Shown here: piece after piece, positions 22,336 to 34,800 of the stretch
Numbering within the stretch: position 1 is the first letter of the stretch
Layout of the letters: each line of letters starts with the position of its first letter
From: Vandiemenella viatica
Lineage: Eukaryota; Arthropoda; Insecta; Orthoptera; Morabidae
Assembly: GCA_031002005.1 (NCBI GenBank)
Contig: JARYHS010008074.1
Coordinates: 176,600,494-176,664,493, forward strand
Reading direction: 5' to 3'
DNA length: 64,000 nt
Position numbers and translations under genes: made by a program
Notes under the pieces: generated by a model
Database searches by the model: none
What the model saw: only the letters and a program-made list of their open reading frames with translations
Told to the model about the DNA's origin: nothing

Positions 22336-25300
22336 TTTGATCAGCCTAGTAGATGGCCCATTATTTACATGGCTACGTAATGACATTGTCCTATGAGATC
22401 CCTCTCAATGTGTACATAGTATCATAGCACTAATAGGCAGTTACTTTCATCTCATCAATTTAAAATTTTCTGTAGTGAGCTTATATCTGTAGGTTGAGAA
22501 TTTCAGCCTGCAAGGTAATTACTTCCCTTTTTTAGTTTAATATAGCCTGTTGAGCAATCACGATTAAAACCAAAATAACAAACGATGACTGCCTTGCTGT
22601 TGTTGAAAACAAGCGGTTATCTTGAGAAACATAATCCATTCCACATCTAATAAATCTTCCCAAGTTTCTTTTTCACTATTAAACATTTATTTCACGTTTA
22701 CAAATTCATTTCCTTTACTCATTTAATCAAACGATCTTCAAGTCTACGTTTTTCTTATAACAACCATTACACAGACTCTTGGATATTGTCAGCAAAAATC
22801 ATTCTATAGCTGGTCTTACAGGACAGCAAATTTTACTATCTAATAGTCGTTTGCTGAAACCGTTCCACCATATTTTTACGTATTATTTACATAAATCATT
22901 TCATGTTTCACTTTCTCTATGGTTTTTATCTCACAAATCATCTGCCTTTCAGGCATTTAACTTCTTCCTGAAGTCGATTGTCTTAGACTTAGCCTTGGCA
23001 GTGTGGAGGTTTAACAAGTTCATCTGCTGTGCCAGTTATTTATTATTCTCGTTCCATAGATCCCTGCTAAGAAACGACCTCTGAGATGATAAATATCTTA
23101 AGTTTAATGTAGATAATAATAATAATAATAAACTAGCATATTTTACAAACAAACAAAATTCAAGAAAATAAAATTTAAAAGTCATATCACTAACACTTAA
23201 TTGTTTCGAAATAATTATTGGATGAAATGAATGGAGTTCAAAATAAGATAAGCTTTCAGTTTTTCTAAAATACATCTTTACCACCTACAAACTGTTTAAT
23301 TAACCAGATGTGTTAATATTTCGTTGTACTAATGATGACGATGGTTGGATTTTGTGAAAGTTGCTTTTGGTTCTTTTTTAACTGAATTTAGCTGTTGCTA
23401 AGCTATCAGTATAAAAAAAATTGTAAATGTACACATTGAAAGATTAAAACAAATGAAATAAAACAAAAACCCAATAAATGATTTCATCTGGCTGAATACT
23501 ATTTTCTTTTAATCTCTTTCCATCCTTGTGTATCCGTATATGAACATCCATCAATCCTAATACCAAGGATTCATCCGTATCGTGGCTGCTTTTCAAGATA
23601 TCTCAGTCATCATGTGTTTACGAGCGTACTCCTTCCTATTGATTCTATGCACTGAGAATCTTAGTTTACGATGCATTTGTTGGAAACAAGTACTCAATCT
23701 CAATCGGTGCAGCTAAATTTTTTATTTAAAACGGATTATGACAATGACTATTAGGTTGTGCGATATCAATAACTTTTCATTTCATTAATTTAAGAGATAC
23801 TAAAACATGTAGGGATAAGGAATTTCTAATCCGTTAAAGTAAAAACTTCTGTGATGCCTTTTTATATCTATAGCCTACATGTAAAGCAGCAAGTTTTCCA
23901 GATGCAGTTGCCTTCCCTGCAGATCAAGAGTGAAAGATCGATTTATTCCAGTTAATAAGCACCATTTTGTTTAACTACGTTTAGCTCAATAACCGTTAAA
24001 TGTAAGATTGTAAATTTTTTGGCAGATTAAAAATTGTCCTCCCGTTAATTTTATGTACAGATGTAAATTAGAAAAATTAAGGAATAAATATGGGTGATTG
24101 TCTTTTAGATGTGTAATAAGTTTATGACGAAGTGTATGGAAATAGAACCTATCCACATTTCTTTATAGCTATGTTTACAGTAAAGATCAGAGTAATAAAT
24201 CACTTAAAACAGAAAAAAGAAAAAGTAACCTCGGCAATTCTTTTTAGAAATACAGCAATCTAATAACAGTAAACTGGTAATAGTAACTAATTGTACGGAG
24301 TAACCAAGAAATAAATACACAATGAAGATCTTTGAATAATCCTGAACTTCTCGTAAATAAGAATAATTAACTCATCTTAATTGCTTGTTCGTAAGAAATA
24401 AACTGTCACATGACCAAGAAAAATGCCTTTCTTACAAAATTAATTATTTCCTGTAATTCTTTCTTAATTTAGGACGCACCAGCTGCTTTGAATAATAAAC
24501 TTGTTTTACGTTCTGTATGACAATATCTCTCGATTTATAACCACCGCCATAAAATTCACTGCTTTTTAAGTAAGCTGCTACCTATAGTGTTCAGAAAAAA
24601 CTCGTCAACATGCTTTCTCACTCTGGGAAATATAAATAGTTTCATAGTACTATTAATTTAATGACATGTTTAGTATAAGCATATATGAAGTGACGTATTT
24701 TAAACAACTGTTAATCGCTGGTGATATCTTGCTGAGAAGCAGAATTGTTTACGAGAACTGAGGGAATTAAGAAGTCAGCACACTCATTTTGTAAGAGGAG
24801 ATGATTAGCACGTTACATAAACGAATATTAATCTATATTACACATAACTAACCTTTGGTTTTGTTTTACTGAATGTGATCGGCGGTTGCAAAATATTTTT
24901 CCCTGATTATTCTTCTTAACACTAAATACCTTGCTACAAGAAAATAAATACGACAGCCGATATTAGAAAATAAGTATCTTCTGAAGTATACATTCTAAAT
25001 GACAATATATACCCTTTTATCCCTCTTGTCAAGGTCATAAATAAACTCGATGTCGGCCTAAATCTTATGGCTTGACTTTTCTTTTTAAATGTTGAAAGAT
25101 ATAAAGAATAACGTCTTAGTCAAGTTCTTCAGCCAACATCTGGCCTGTAGTGAGCTATGCTTTCGCAGTACCTCAGTTCATAAACAGCTTTAAAGATTTT
25201 TGTAGATTGAATTTCTAATATAAGAAGACTTTGAGCGTTTGAACACGACCCACTTGTTATTGTCCTGAGAATAAAAGTTTGGAACATCCAATTTGAATAT

Positions 25301-26390
25301 TATCTGTGTACTGTAGTAGACCGAATAAAATGTAACTTAGAAACACAAAGCATTTGTTTCTCTTATCTGCGAATATATATACAGTTACTAACTATGAAGA
25401 ATGATAAAGGAATGACGAGATTTGGTTTGCCTATTCCGGTCATAAATTCTCATTTGTATTGCCATTTGATCGAAGCTCATAACTGGAAATTTAGTTTTTG
25501 GTACCTCACATTCCTTTATGAGATATTAATGCAGAATTTCGAAACACAAGTTTGAATATTTGGGCAGTTTGAATGTGTTTTTATTGTTTTAACTATATTT
25601 TGTAGTCAGGTGAATTTATGTTCCAAATGCGTATCTTAATATCTTTTATCACGTCATCATCGAAAAGCTTATATGCATATTAGTAACAATCCTTCGCCCT
25701 TTCTTTAATCTGTACAAAAACAAATGAATAATTTCACTTTTGTATAAATCCGAAGTTGCTGTTAATCCCGTTCCATGCTGATTCAAAAACCTTCCTCACT
25801 CTTCTAGTTGGACCGGAGGAAGGTTGTAAAATGGAATGTTTTTGTGTTGTAATGACGCACCAGTGTTTACATTATCTGTTAAAACCATATGTGCGTTGTG
25901 TATCTGGTACTGCGCAGTATAGCAATGTCCAATATGTAAAAATATCTCCGACGCCGCAATAACAAAAACAAGTCGTACCTCATGGTTCCAGATAGGAGCA
26001 CTTCAATGACCAGCTGAGAACGTTATCAAATTCTATGTAAATGACGATGTTTTGAAAGAGATTGTTAGTTAACTATAAACACCATAAACGTTAATATTCG
26101 AATAAGAGCAAAGTGAATATTGATTCAGCACATTTTAAGGTGTTAAACCCAAATTTGTATGCAATTTGGGAGCAATTGATGGAGCAAGGCGACTTGTTTG
26201 GTGCTCCAGTGTATAGAGCAATGATAACGGCCTACTTAACAGAGTGGGACGAAGATTGAAAACTCTACCGCGTTAATTTTGTTGGAATAATGCAATTCTG
26301 CATCATAGTTTGTGCCAACTAATTAACGCTACATACAGGACAAAATGCTCATTTATTCTTGTCGACTGATTATCTTTGTGTGTATCTATT
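22336..26390. other. Gene-free, AT-rich stretch
   Basis: No gene recognised. A short (AAT)n microsatellite lies at about 23110-23130. Short ORFs (for example 22779-23084) show only random AT-rich composition. Confidence 0.6.
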
Positions 26391-26394
26391 TCGG

Positions 26395-26625
26395 TCTTTA
26401 TGGATGGTCGACGTCGAGATCACCAAGGAGGAGGCAGAATCGCGGAGGAATTCGGCCATGGATTTTTTTAGAAAACATCCTGGCAATCACCTGTTGTGAT
26501 TTCGGGAAACTATGGAATACCGAATCCTTGATGGCTGCAAGGGGATTTAAACTCTTGTCCTTCCGAATGCGAGATTCAAATGTTACTGTTCACTCATCAG
26601 GTTCATTTATTTTGATGACCTGAGC
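26395..26625 (-). repeat. tRNA-derived SINE, main family, diverged copy
   Basis: Minus-strand reading shows the complement of gtcgacgtcgagatca at the 3' end, of ggaattcggccatgg in the body (good copies: ccatggccgaattcc), and of ccgaatgcgag and ggggatttaaactc for the tRNA part. The order matches the better copies. The body is mutated and no target duplication is visible. Confidence 0.7.
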
Positions 26626-26629
26626 AGGA

Positions 26630-27800
26630 GTCAGAGAATACTTTCAGAACACCCACCAAGTGAAACTTAGACGCCCTGGAAAGATACGAGTTGAAGCTCT
26701 ATTAATAAGAAAATGAAAGAAATGACAGGAAATAATCTGAACTCAATTTATCCTTGGATACAGCACTGAAGTACAGGAGCTATAGGTCCAAAGAAAAAAT
26801 TAAACAGTTTTACCATTTCTCAAGATCGTGTAAGAAGTATTTAATTAACAACTCAAAATTTAAATATTAATGGCTAATAAGCCTTTATTTGAATTGCGAA
26901 GCTGCTAAATCAATACTACTGTTTGGTAACCTAGAGTTGTTCTACATCTGCTATCCAAGAAGCCTACACGCTTAGTGTCATTATCTCTAAGATCATCATC
27001 TTCTCGTTGTTAATATTTCAAGAGTTATAAAAACACTTAAATCAGTTCCAAAATGGGTCTAAAGCGTATATTTTAATTATATACCTTAATTGATATTTGC
27101 TTCACAATGTTGTTAACAGCTCTTAAAGCAAATGCGATCATTACCATTCTGATTGAGATTGAAAAGAACCTTTTTCTACAAACTCAGCCACACTGTTTAT
27201 AGAATAATAAATTATTTTAATTATCAAGGATTAAGGCAATTGCATAATAAAGTGAAGTTAAAATGCATTCTTATGGCAACAGTTTGAAATAAGTTACAAA
27301 AAAGAAAGTAATCTCGCTCGCGATCTTCAATGTAGAGAAGTGTATTGATAGCTGGAACAGTGGAATGGAGACCTTTTTAACATTCGTGTCTCACAATTTC
27401 ATGCTAGAGTTTCTAATATAGGACTACTGCATTGGTTTCTCGTAATTTACCATCATTCACACAATTTTTCAAACATTAATAAACTGATCCGATATTCAGC
27501 TTACCAAAAATAACCGACGAAATGTATTCCCCCAAAAAATAGTCTCTGACCTCTCAAACTTTCTACTGATTAAAATTTTCAAAGGAAAATCAGAAATAAA
27601 TTTATATTGGAATAAATGTATCATATAAAAAGTTTTCTTGGTTTCTAAAACTCAGATGTAAAATTCTGTACACAAGGGAAAGAATTCATTCTTGTCGAAT
27701 AAAATGTTCATAAACAATTACGCTTTTAAAAATAAATAAACGTTGGCTTAAGCCATCTTGAAAGGGTTGGCGAACATCCAATTGGATTATTAAAAATCTT
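26630..27800. other. Gene-free stretch
   Basis: AT-rich spacer between two SINEs of opposite strand. I see no gene. Confidence 0.55.
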
Positions 27801-27805
27801 TTAGA

Positions 27806-28034
27806 AGCATAAGCGGTTAGCGCTCTGGCCTCGCATTCGGGAGGACGGCGGTTCGAATCCCCATCCGGGCATCTAGATCTGAGTTTTCCATGATATCCCC
27901 AAATCACTTCAGAAAAATGCCGGGATGCTTCCTTCAAAAAGACCATGGCCGAATTCCTTTCCTTTCCTTATCGTCAGTCCTTTTCCGCCTCTTATGATCT
28001 GGACGTCAATGAGGCGTAAAACCATAAGAAAAAA
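27806..28034 (+). repeat. tRNA-derived SINE, main family
   Basis: Well-kept copy: agcggttagcgctctggcct as A-box part, ggttcgaatcccc as B box, ccgggcatctaga, ttttccatgatatcccc, tgccgggatgcttcctt, ccatggccgaattcctttcc, then ctggacgtcaatgaggcgta and an A-rich tail. Its first few bases are missing or mutated. No tRNA gene is meant: the 3' half of a tRNA is replaced by the SINE body. Confidence 0.85.
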
Positions 28035-28039
28035 TTATT

Positions 28040-29585
28040 TTAGGATATAACTTTAGGTAAATTGACGCCAGATCTCCGTGTTTTTTTATTGATTAATATT
28101 TTTATTTTGAACGTTGGTTCAAGGGCTATATACAAAAAGTTATATCTTTACTGGTTCCTGGTAAGGTGATTCAGCTGAATATGACCACTGCTGCCTATGG
28201 TAGCGTGAAGGTTCCAAACGAGAGCGCAAATAATTGCACAGGTGTGTTCGTAACTGCCATCTGTTGTGTGTGCACTATACGGCAAGCACACCTCTTTCAG
28301 ACACATTAAATTGTGATACCGAGACACAAAGAACGTGGAAAACAACAGCTTAGCAGTCGTTGTACTATTGTGGTGCTAAAAGAATTAGCAGACATTCTTC
28401 TACCACGGATGCACTTAAAGAAATTGTGAAGCAGTTAGCTGAAACAGATAGAGGGATCTATAAAAACAATAACGGGAACGATTAACTGGTCTTTAGTCTA
28501 CTTGTTTCAACTATAGTAGTTTGTTTTTCTAAACCACTGAGTAAACGTTTCAAATCACTCTTTTCAGAAATTTGATACTAGAAACAACGATAACGGTGAA
28601 TTCACAGCTATAATTTCTCATAACAGTAGACCCTATTATTGGACCCACCACTGAAAATACTGATTTTTAAAGCACTCCATTTAAAGGGGAAAAAAATTCT
28701 TGCTATGCTGCAATAACTTGTCATGGTAAACAATATTTTCTGTGGATTTTGCTGGAAATATAAACAGTACGAACAAGACATGGACGCTTGTTGGTTTTAC
28801 GACAGCAGAAGATGATAGCCCGGAAAAAATAATGTCTTTTGTGGCTACACATTTTAGTAACCACGTATTAGGTGGAAATAAGAAAGGCCAAAAATAATCG
28901 TCTCTTGTGAAGTACTGTTGCTTTTTGCTGTTTTAATGGTGTTGTGGAAGCAAAGATTAATAAGTGATATGTTTTTAGGCGTCCATAAAAAATGCCACAT
29001 GGTGCTAAAGCTGTGTTCTTAAGGATTAACATGCACTCAGTGTATAGGAGCAGGTTTGTAACTGGATACAATTTCGTATCACATCGGTCGCACATGTTGT
29101 AACAGGCGAGGTGGAGGTGAGATCGCTAGAAGCATAAAAACCTGACAATTTGTAGACTAATACTGTAAGATTCTTAATATGCTTAAAATATTTACAATCG
29201 TAGCAAATGCGTGGTAATGTGCAGACATAGTAAGAATTTAATGAGAAGGAATAAAAATACTTGACATTTGATGAATGGATAATATAATAATAGGTCTAAC
29301 ATCTGAATATTCTCATTACGTATTTGCAAAATCATAGTTACATAGACATCAGCCCTAAGTTCCTGTTTTAAATATAAAAAACGGACGTCATATTGTTATG
29401 ATAGTACCATTACCAAAGAGCATAACTGTCTCTTATAAACTGATTCAAAGGATTTCAGTTAAACAGGAAGAAGGGAACTAAAAATACTTAAGTCTGTCAA
29501 TCGTTGGAATATTGTATTGGTTATTAACTGACTTAGTTGTTATTTAGCATTTCACGAATTTTGTATTTACGTTGTTTCAGGTTTT
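28040..29585. other. Gene-free stretch
   Basis: No recognisable gene. ORFs at 28148-28345 and 28868-29095 (minus) lack motifs. Confidence 0.55.
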
Positions 29586-29589
29586 GGCC

Positions 29590-29775
29590 TTTCAAATTTC
29601 AGAGTTTTATTATAGTCCCTGGTTCACTTAAGTGGAGAAGATAATTTTCCAAGTCGTTTATACCTGAAATTCAGAGCCAGTTTAGTATCATTGGTGTCTC
29701 TTGCTTTTCAACTAGTACTTCTGATTCTTCTCCAGTATCCACCCAGGCTTCCAAACATGGTTTTTCGCCGTGGCA
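29590..29775 (-). mobile_element. Old fragment of the jockey/CR1-like LINE
   Basis: Same strand and order as the LINE end at 11505-11987 but much more diverged: tacctgaaattcagagccag corresponds to tgcctgaaatcgagtgccag there, followed by a matching cat-ggt-tct segment and by ccaggcttccaaac against catgcctcatc. The minus-strand frame reads AWVDTGEESEVLVEKQE. It shows that this LINE family has been active over a long time. Confidence 0.55.
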
Positions 29776-30014
29776 AAAACTAGTGCAAATATATGGTAGA
29801 CTCTTTCTATGAATGTTACATTCTGATAAAATATTTTTTTTCTCTTACATCACAGAGGGAAACGAGATATTGTTTTGATAGCTGCATGTGCTCTTGTTTC
29901 GTTCGTGGGATCATTAGATTAATTTATCTTGCAAAGTAAGATCAGAATGTTATAGAAACGCTGCAACACACCTTGTTTTTGAAACGCAACTCATACTATT
30001 GCTCGGTTTATACA

Positions 30015-30416
30015 ATACCTCTCTATCACATCTGGATATTGTGGGCCATTTCCTCAATTGCAATAGGATCAATTTTATGAATAATTGTAACGCCAATGCA
30101 ATTGAAATTGTTTTATTTTCCGAACGCGTTTCGCTTCATTTGCGAAGCATCTTCAGCGGTTCTGACTGTGGGTATTTATACATATAATTAATTACATTTT
30201 TTCTATTTTACGATTTAAACACGAAAATTGTGAGTTACATCTGTAACCCACAATTTTCATGTTTAAATTGTAAAATAGAACAAATGTAATTATATGTATA
30301 AATACCAACAGACAGAACCGCTGAAGATGCTTCGCAAATGAAGCGAAACGCGTTCGGAAAATAAAACAATTTCAATTGCATTGGCGCAATTATTCATAAA
30401 ATTGATACCTCTCTAT
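30015..30416. mobile_element. Foldback element: long palindrome with 12-base target duplication
   Basis: Two arms, 30068-30239 and 30242-30406, are nearly exact reverse complements separated by only two bases. The unit 30027-30404, which also has an unpaired head of about 40 bases at its left end, is flanked by a perfect 12-base direct repeat, atacctctctat, at 30015-30026 and 30405-30416. Each arm contains CTGAAGA, a five-pair stem GCTTC/GAAGC with loop GCAAAT, and GAAACGCG (plus strand 30321-30352, minus strand in the left arm). A long variable target duplication and head-to-head copies are features known of Penelope-like elements, whose termini may carry hammerhead motifs; that assignment is inference. 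No protein is coded. Confidence 0.7.
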
Positions 30417-31299
30417 ATTTCGTATTAATGTCCTGACCATGCGCCTGACACTGAATCAAGGAAAGCTTGAAAATATTATGAAATCGCGCCTACATACCGC
30501 TGCGAATCACAGTAAACAGTTAACGTTAGGGACTGGAATTCGAGAGGACGCGGTTCATTTCCTAGTTGTATTATCTATAGTTTTCCTTTCCGCGTTTTCT
30601 TTACTCCCGTCCCATTATTTTCCCTCAGCCCTATTAAAGAATGCTCGACTAATTTCGGCCTCGACAAGAAATGTAGATTTTACATTATACGCTACTATTT
30701 TAACTGTAAACAACTTTACAGACTGTCGTAAGAACGTTTGCAGATATTAATAAACCCTTGTGTTTAGTGAAATTTTATTTTCTGTAGTCTTCTGATAGCA
30801 CCGGAATCTTAAGATCAAGTTGGAAAACTTTTCAGACTTCTCTCGTAAAAGACGAAGTAATAGTAGGTCTGTAAGACGCGAACGAAGTCTGTCAATGTAA
30901 GTAATTGACGTTTCAGAGGTACACAGGTGACAGTGTCTTGAGTGAGAAGTTGTATGCGGTCTGTCTCGTAGCAGAGTCGCTGCGCTGGGTCGATATCGGC
31001 CGTGTCCGTACACGTGGCGGGTACACAGCTGGCCCTCACTTCATTACACTCCCAAATGACAGACGCACTTTGTTTCTTCCTTAAACATTTTCCAGTTTCT
31101 GATAGATTTATCAGAGCGGAGAAAATTATCAAAATGCAAATTTTAAGACTTCTGTTCTGAATGCTCCATGTATTGCACTCCGGCGTAAACAACACTATGT
31201 TTTCTGTGATGTAGAGAAGGGGTATCAAATTGAGGAGTGGGAGGGCATAGAAAGAAGGGCTGCTTGACTTCCAAGTAAAAACTATCACGATGGCGAGGA
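30417..31299. other. Gene-free stretch with two unexplained ORFs
   Basis: Contains a plus ORF at 30439-30750 (103 codons) and a minus ORF at 30815-31288 (157 codons), the longest in the window not explained by a repeat. Neither shows a motif, a repeat or a clear signal peptide, and their lengths are still compatible with chance in this slightly GC-richer patch. Confidence 0.45.
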
Positions 31300-31553
31300 A
31301 ACAAACTCCTCGTATTTAATAGGACTAGGTCGGTGAGAGGCCTGGTTGGATACTGGGAGATAAATTACGAATAGTAATTACAACGATTGAAATTGCCGTG
31401 ATATAAGCTGGCACTTAATTTCAGGTATAAGGGAGTGGGAAAGTTTTCGTTTCATAGTAGGGTAGACAGGGACTGGAACAAATTATCGAGGAAAATACTT
31501 AACAAATTACCCTAAGCATCCAAGGAATTTAAAACAAAAATACCTCTAATAAA
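31300..31553 (+). mobile_element. Old fragment of the jockey/CR1-like LINE
   Basis: Plus-strand C-terminal part of the same LINE as at 11505 and 43652. The frame near 31408 reads KLALNFRYKGVGKFSF, then DRDWNKLSRKILNKLP, a stop, and SKEFKTKI, matching the LALDFRHKGVGRFSF and DWNELPREMMNNLP blocks of the younger copies. The upstream part to about 31300 aligns more weakly (ggcctggttgg against gaggcatgg). The fragment is cut by the SINE at 31554-31796 and resumes for a short way after 31808. Confidence 0.65.
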
Positions 31554-31808
31554 CCGAGCGTGGTGGTGTAACGGATAACGTTCTGGCCTCGCATTCAGGA
31601 GGACGGCGCGGCGGTTCGAATCCCCGTCCGGGCATCTAGATTTGGGTTTTTCATGGTTTCCCAAATCACTCCAGGCAAATGCCGGGATGCTTTCTTAAAA
31701 AGGCCAGGGCCGAATTCCTTCCCATTCCTTGCCCCCATTCCTTCCCGTCTCTAAATACCTCGTTGTTGAGAGAAGTAAAGCAGTTAAAAAAAAAAAACCT
31801 CTAATAAA
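31542..31808 (+). repeat. tRNA-derived SINE, main family, with 12-base target duplication
   Basis: Complete copy (31554-31796) starting ccgagcgtggtgg, with A box, B box ggttcgaatccccg, ccgggcatctagatttggg, and the body to an A-run of about a dozen bases. Perfect direct repeats acctctaataaa stand at 31542-31553 and 31797-31808, so this defines the ends of the family. It sits inside an older LINE fragment. A six-base duplication (gcgcgg) precedes the B box, and the cctcgacgtcgacgagg end of other copies is damaged. Confidence 0.92.
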
Positions 31809-31819
31809 AGGAAAGTGTA

Positions 31820-34800
31820 GGGAAATATTTTCATGAACATTAATTAACAAGAATGGATTCTTCATGCAACTTCAGGAGTCACTATCCTTAACAGCATGCA
31901 TGAGATAATTAGAATTATTTAAAAATAAAAAAATAAAAAATCTTTAATGATTATTGAAATGACAGCTACGCAAACACAATCACTAAAGAAACGAATTTCA
32001 TTATTGTTGGATTCATTGTTTCATCTTTAATATTAGACTTCATATTTCAGTCTGCTATCACTGTTCAGAAGATTTGAAATAACAGGCATTACAAACTGCA
32101 TGAAATGGACTAACATGAATTAGTTTCAAACTGATTCAATATTTCGGTGTTGACTTTACAAAAACAGCTTTCACCAAAAAATGTCAAGAACCTCGTATCT
32201 GAGTTAAACGTCATGGCTCATCAATTTTTACCTGTGAGGGCATACATCTCCTTGATTACCCAGTATGAAGGCGAGCTCAATTTTACAGGTGTAGATTTTT
32301 AAAAATAATTCATTACTGGTTGGCCCTACTCACGGTATTCTATCATGTTCACGTTACGAGTGGCAGATAAACTACTGTGGTTAATAGACGGAGGAAGCCA
32401 CTAAGCAAACGCTTCCTGTATCGTCCAGCCTCCAAAAAGCAGTTGCAAATTAAATGGTCCACTTACGGAGCTTTCAAGCGTAGGAATTTTTATCTCTTCC
32501 TCGAAGTATTACTGCTCACTCACTCCCTCGTCATGGGAAGCGCTTTTTACAGCGTTCTCTAATGAATGGCTATCAACATCAAACGTTGTGCGTAGAATAC
32601 TCGGTGACTCAGTGTCACATACTTCTAGTATGACAAGAAATAAAGTAGTTCGTGTAATATGGAATGATTACGTCAGATTACAGAATGTAGTATCAATTAC
32701 AGCCATTATTTTTAATTCTATAGATCAGTGTATCAACTTGTGGTTTACATGGTCTGCAGGTAGAATATTAAAATTTAGATACCGATCTCGAACTGTATGA
32801 AGCTGTAAGCGAGTATAAACTACAGGCACAACTATTTAAAAGCTATAAATATTTCAGACAAAAATGGCCAGACAAAAATATGGCATTTCCAAGGTATGAG
32901 GATAGGATAGCATTGTTTCACCCTATTCACCGAATATGTTTCCATTCGGCATCTAAGATACATCCATTCGTTCAAGGATTATCTTAGTGATCGTTTTGTA
33001 GTGAGTACCAAAGAATGGTGAAGTAAATAACAATAAAAGTTGTCTGATCTCGTTTCTTTTATTTTGTGCATGAAGGTTGGTCATAGTATAGCATCAAACC
33101 TACAGTAATATTAATTATTTTGTTAATAATTATTAACAGTCTGGTTTATATCTAATTAATTGTTATTAGTTCACTCCATTTTGATAATTGTTCCGCAGGA
33201 TGTTTTTAGATTTATTATGTTACAATGGTACAATAGAATATGTCCCAGATGTTGATGAGATATACACGAGTTAAAAATTATGTCCACATAAGATAATGGT
33301 CCGCAGTGTTATTTTCGTCGTTTTACTGGTCCTCCGGTTGAAAAAGGTTGAGATCAATGATGCTGAGCCTTCTCTAATATAACATCAGGTATGTGATTAG
33401 CAGATAATAGAATTTTGCAGTTACTAATCCTGTTTCCACAGTTTTAGAAACACAAATTTTACGCGAGTTTTCATTGTGTTTGTTATTACCCTACAATTCC
33501 GAAAAGAACTTACACGAGCTCAGATTTTAATAGCAGATTTCTGTGCCAAAAATTTAAATCTTATTGCACCTGCGAATTATAAAATGACATTTCATTACAA
33601 GAAATTAGATGAATAATAGAATATCTTTAAAGTAATACCGCAAAACTTATAATTATTTGTAATTTTCCACTAATTTTCTCACCAATCAAACATTATGCTG
33701 TCTCTTACATCTGATTTCTATCACGCTTTAAATGTTCTCAGAGAGAATACCATTAAAACTCCTATTCTGAACCGATATTGCCCGATTAGGACATTTTTAA
33801 ACAGCTACTTGTTTATCTTTAATAGCACAATTTAAATTTGTTTCTATGTTTCAAGCTGCGTTTATAGCGCAGCCTTGCTGAAACCAAGCGACTGTTGAAT
33901 TATTGACTCTGCCGTGGCGATGTATTTGCCGATCTAGACGTGCATGCAGCACTGTGTATAAGAAGCGCTCCCGTTGTTCGAGTTGCAGTTTACATTGGTT
34001 TTCAGAGGCGATTGTGTCAATATCGATGCTTTTCCATCGCTGAATAAGAATGGGAGAAATAATCGAGCGGTGCGATGTTTGCGTAAGCTGTTAAAACATG
34101 AGACGACAAATACAGATGTGTGTGGAACTCGGAATCTTCCGCCACGGTTTTTTCCTTAAGCGAGAGGATGTTTGTTCGTGTGCCAGTGTTTGTTCCTACG
34201 CAACGACGTTTGTTTTCACTGAATGGGCCGAAGGCAATATCTATTTGCTATTTGAACACTGGTCTACTTAAAAGAAAACCCCGATTAGCACAAGAGCGCA
34301 AAACATTATGAAAGAAACGAGTTAAACTTCAGAAACACGAGAATTTAACGTGTAACGTGTTGAATTAATATAAACTTAAAGGTTAAATTTGGTTCCTTTC
34401 AATTATTTCATAGGTTAATTGGGCGCTGAAAGTTTTTTCAAGAAGATTAAAATCCACAGTAACAGGCAATTCATACACGACTATGCTGATTAAAAGAGTT
34501 TCGTAGATAACAACGAACGTTCTTGTGCGATAAAAATATAACATATTAAACGTTCATTATGAAATACTTCATTTTCTAAGATGTGATAACATTTTGGCTG
34601 CTAGAAACCGTGTTGGTCTGTTTTAGTGTGTCATGGAAAACTGATCTGATTATTTTTTCGTGTGGAGTGTTTATTTTTCTGTGTAATTATGGAAGACGAC
34701 TTTATAAAAATGATTGTTCTTTATGGATTTAAAAAACTGTATTTCTAATAACAGCAGGTGGATGATTTTCAGTTTTATGATTTTTATTCTTTTTAGTGGA

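Noticed and set aside
27806..27875. Possible tRNA genes at the B-box sequences ggttcgaatcc
   Set aside because: Each is the head of a SINE followed by the same body; the 3' half of a tRNA and a closed acceptor stem are missing.
28740..28900. Possible hAT/zinc-finger transposase scrap (CWKYKQYEQD...)
   Set aside because: Stops are frequent and no family motif can be placed with confidence.
30321..30357. Active hammerhead ribozyme
   Set aside because: The box is CUGAAGA rather than CUGAUGA and an extra base stands before stem II; only a look-alike motif is claimed.
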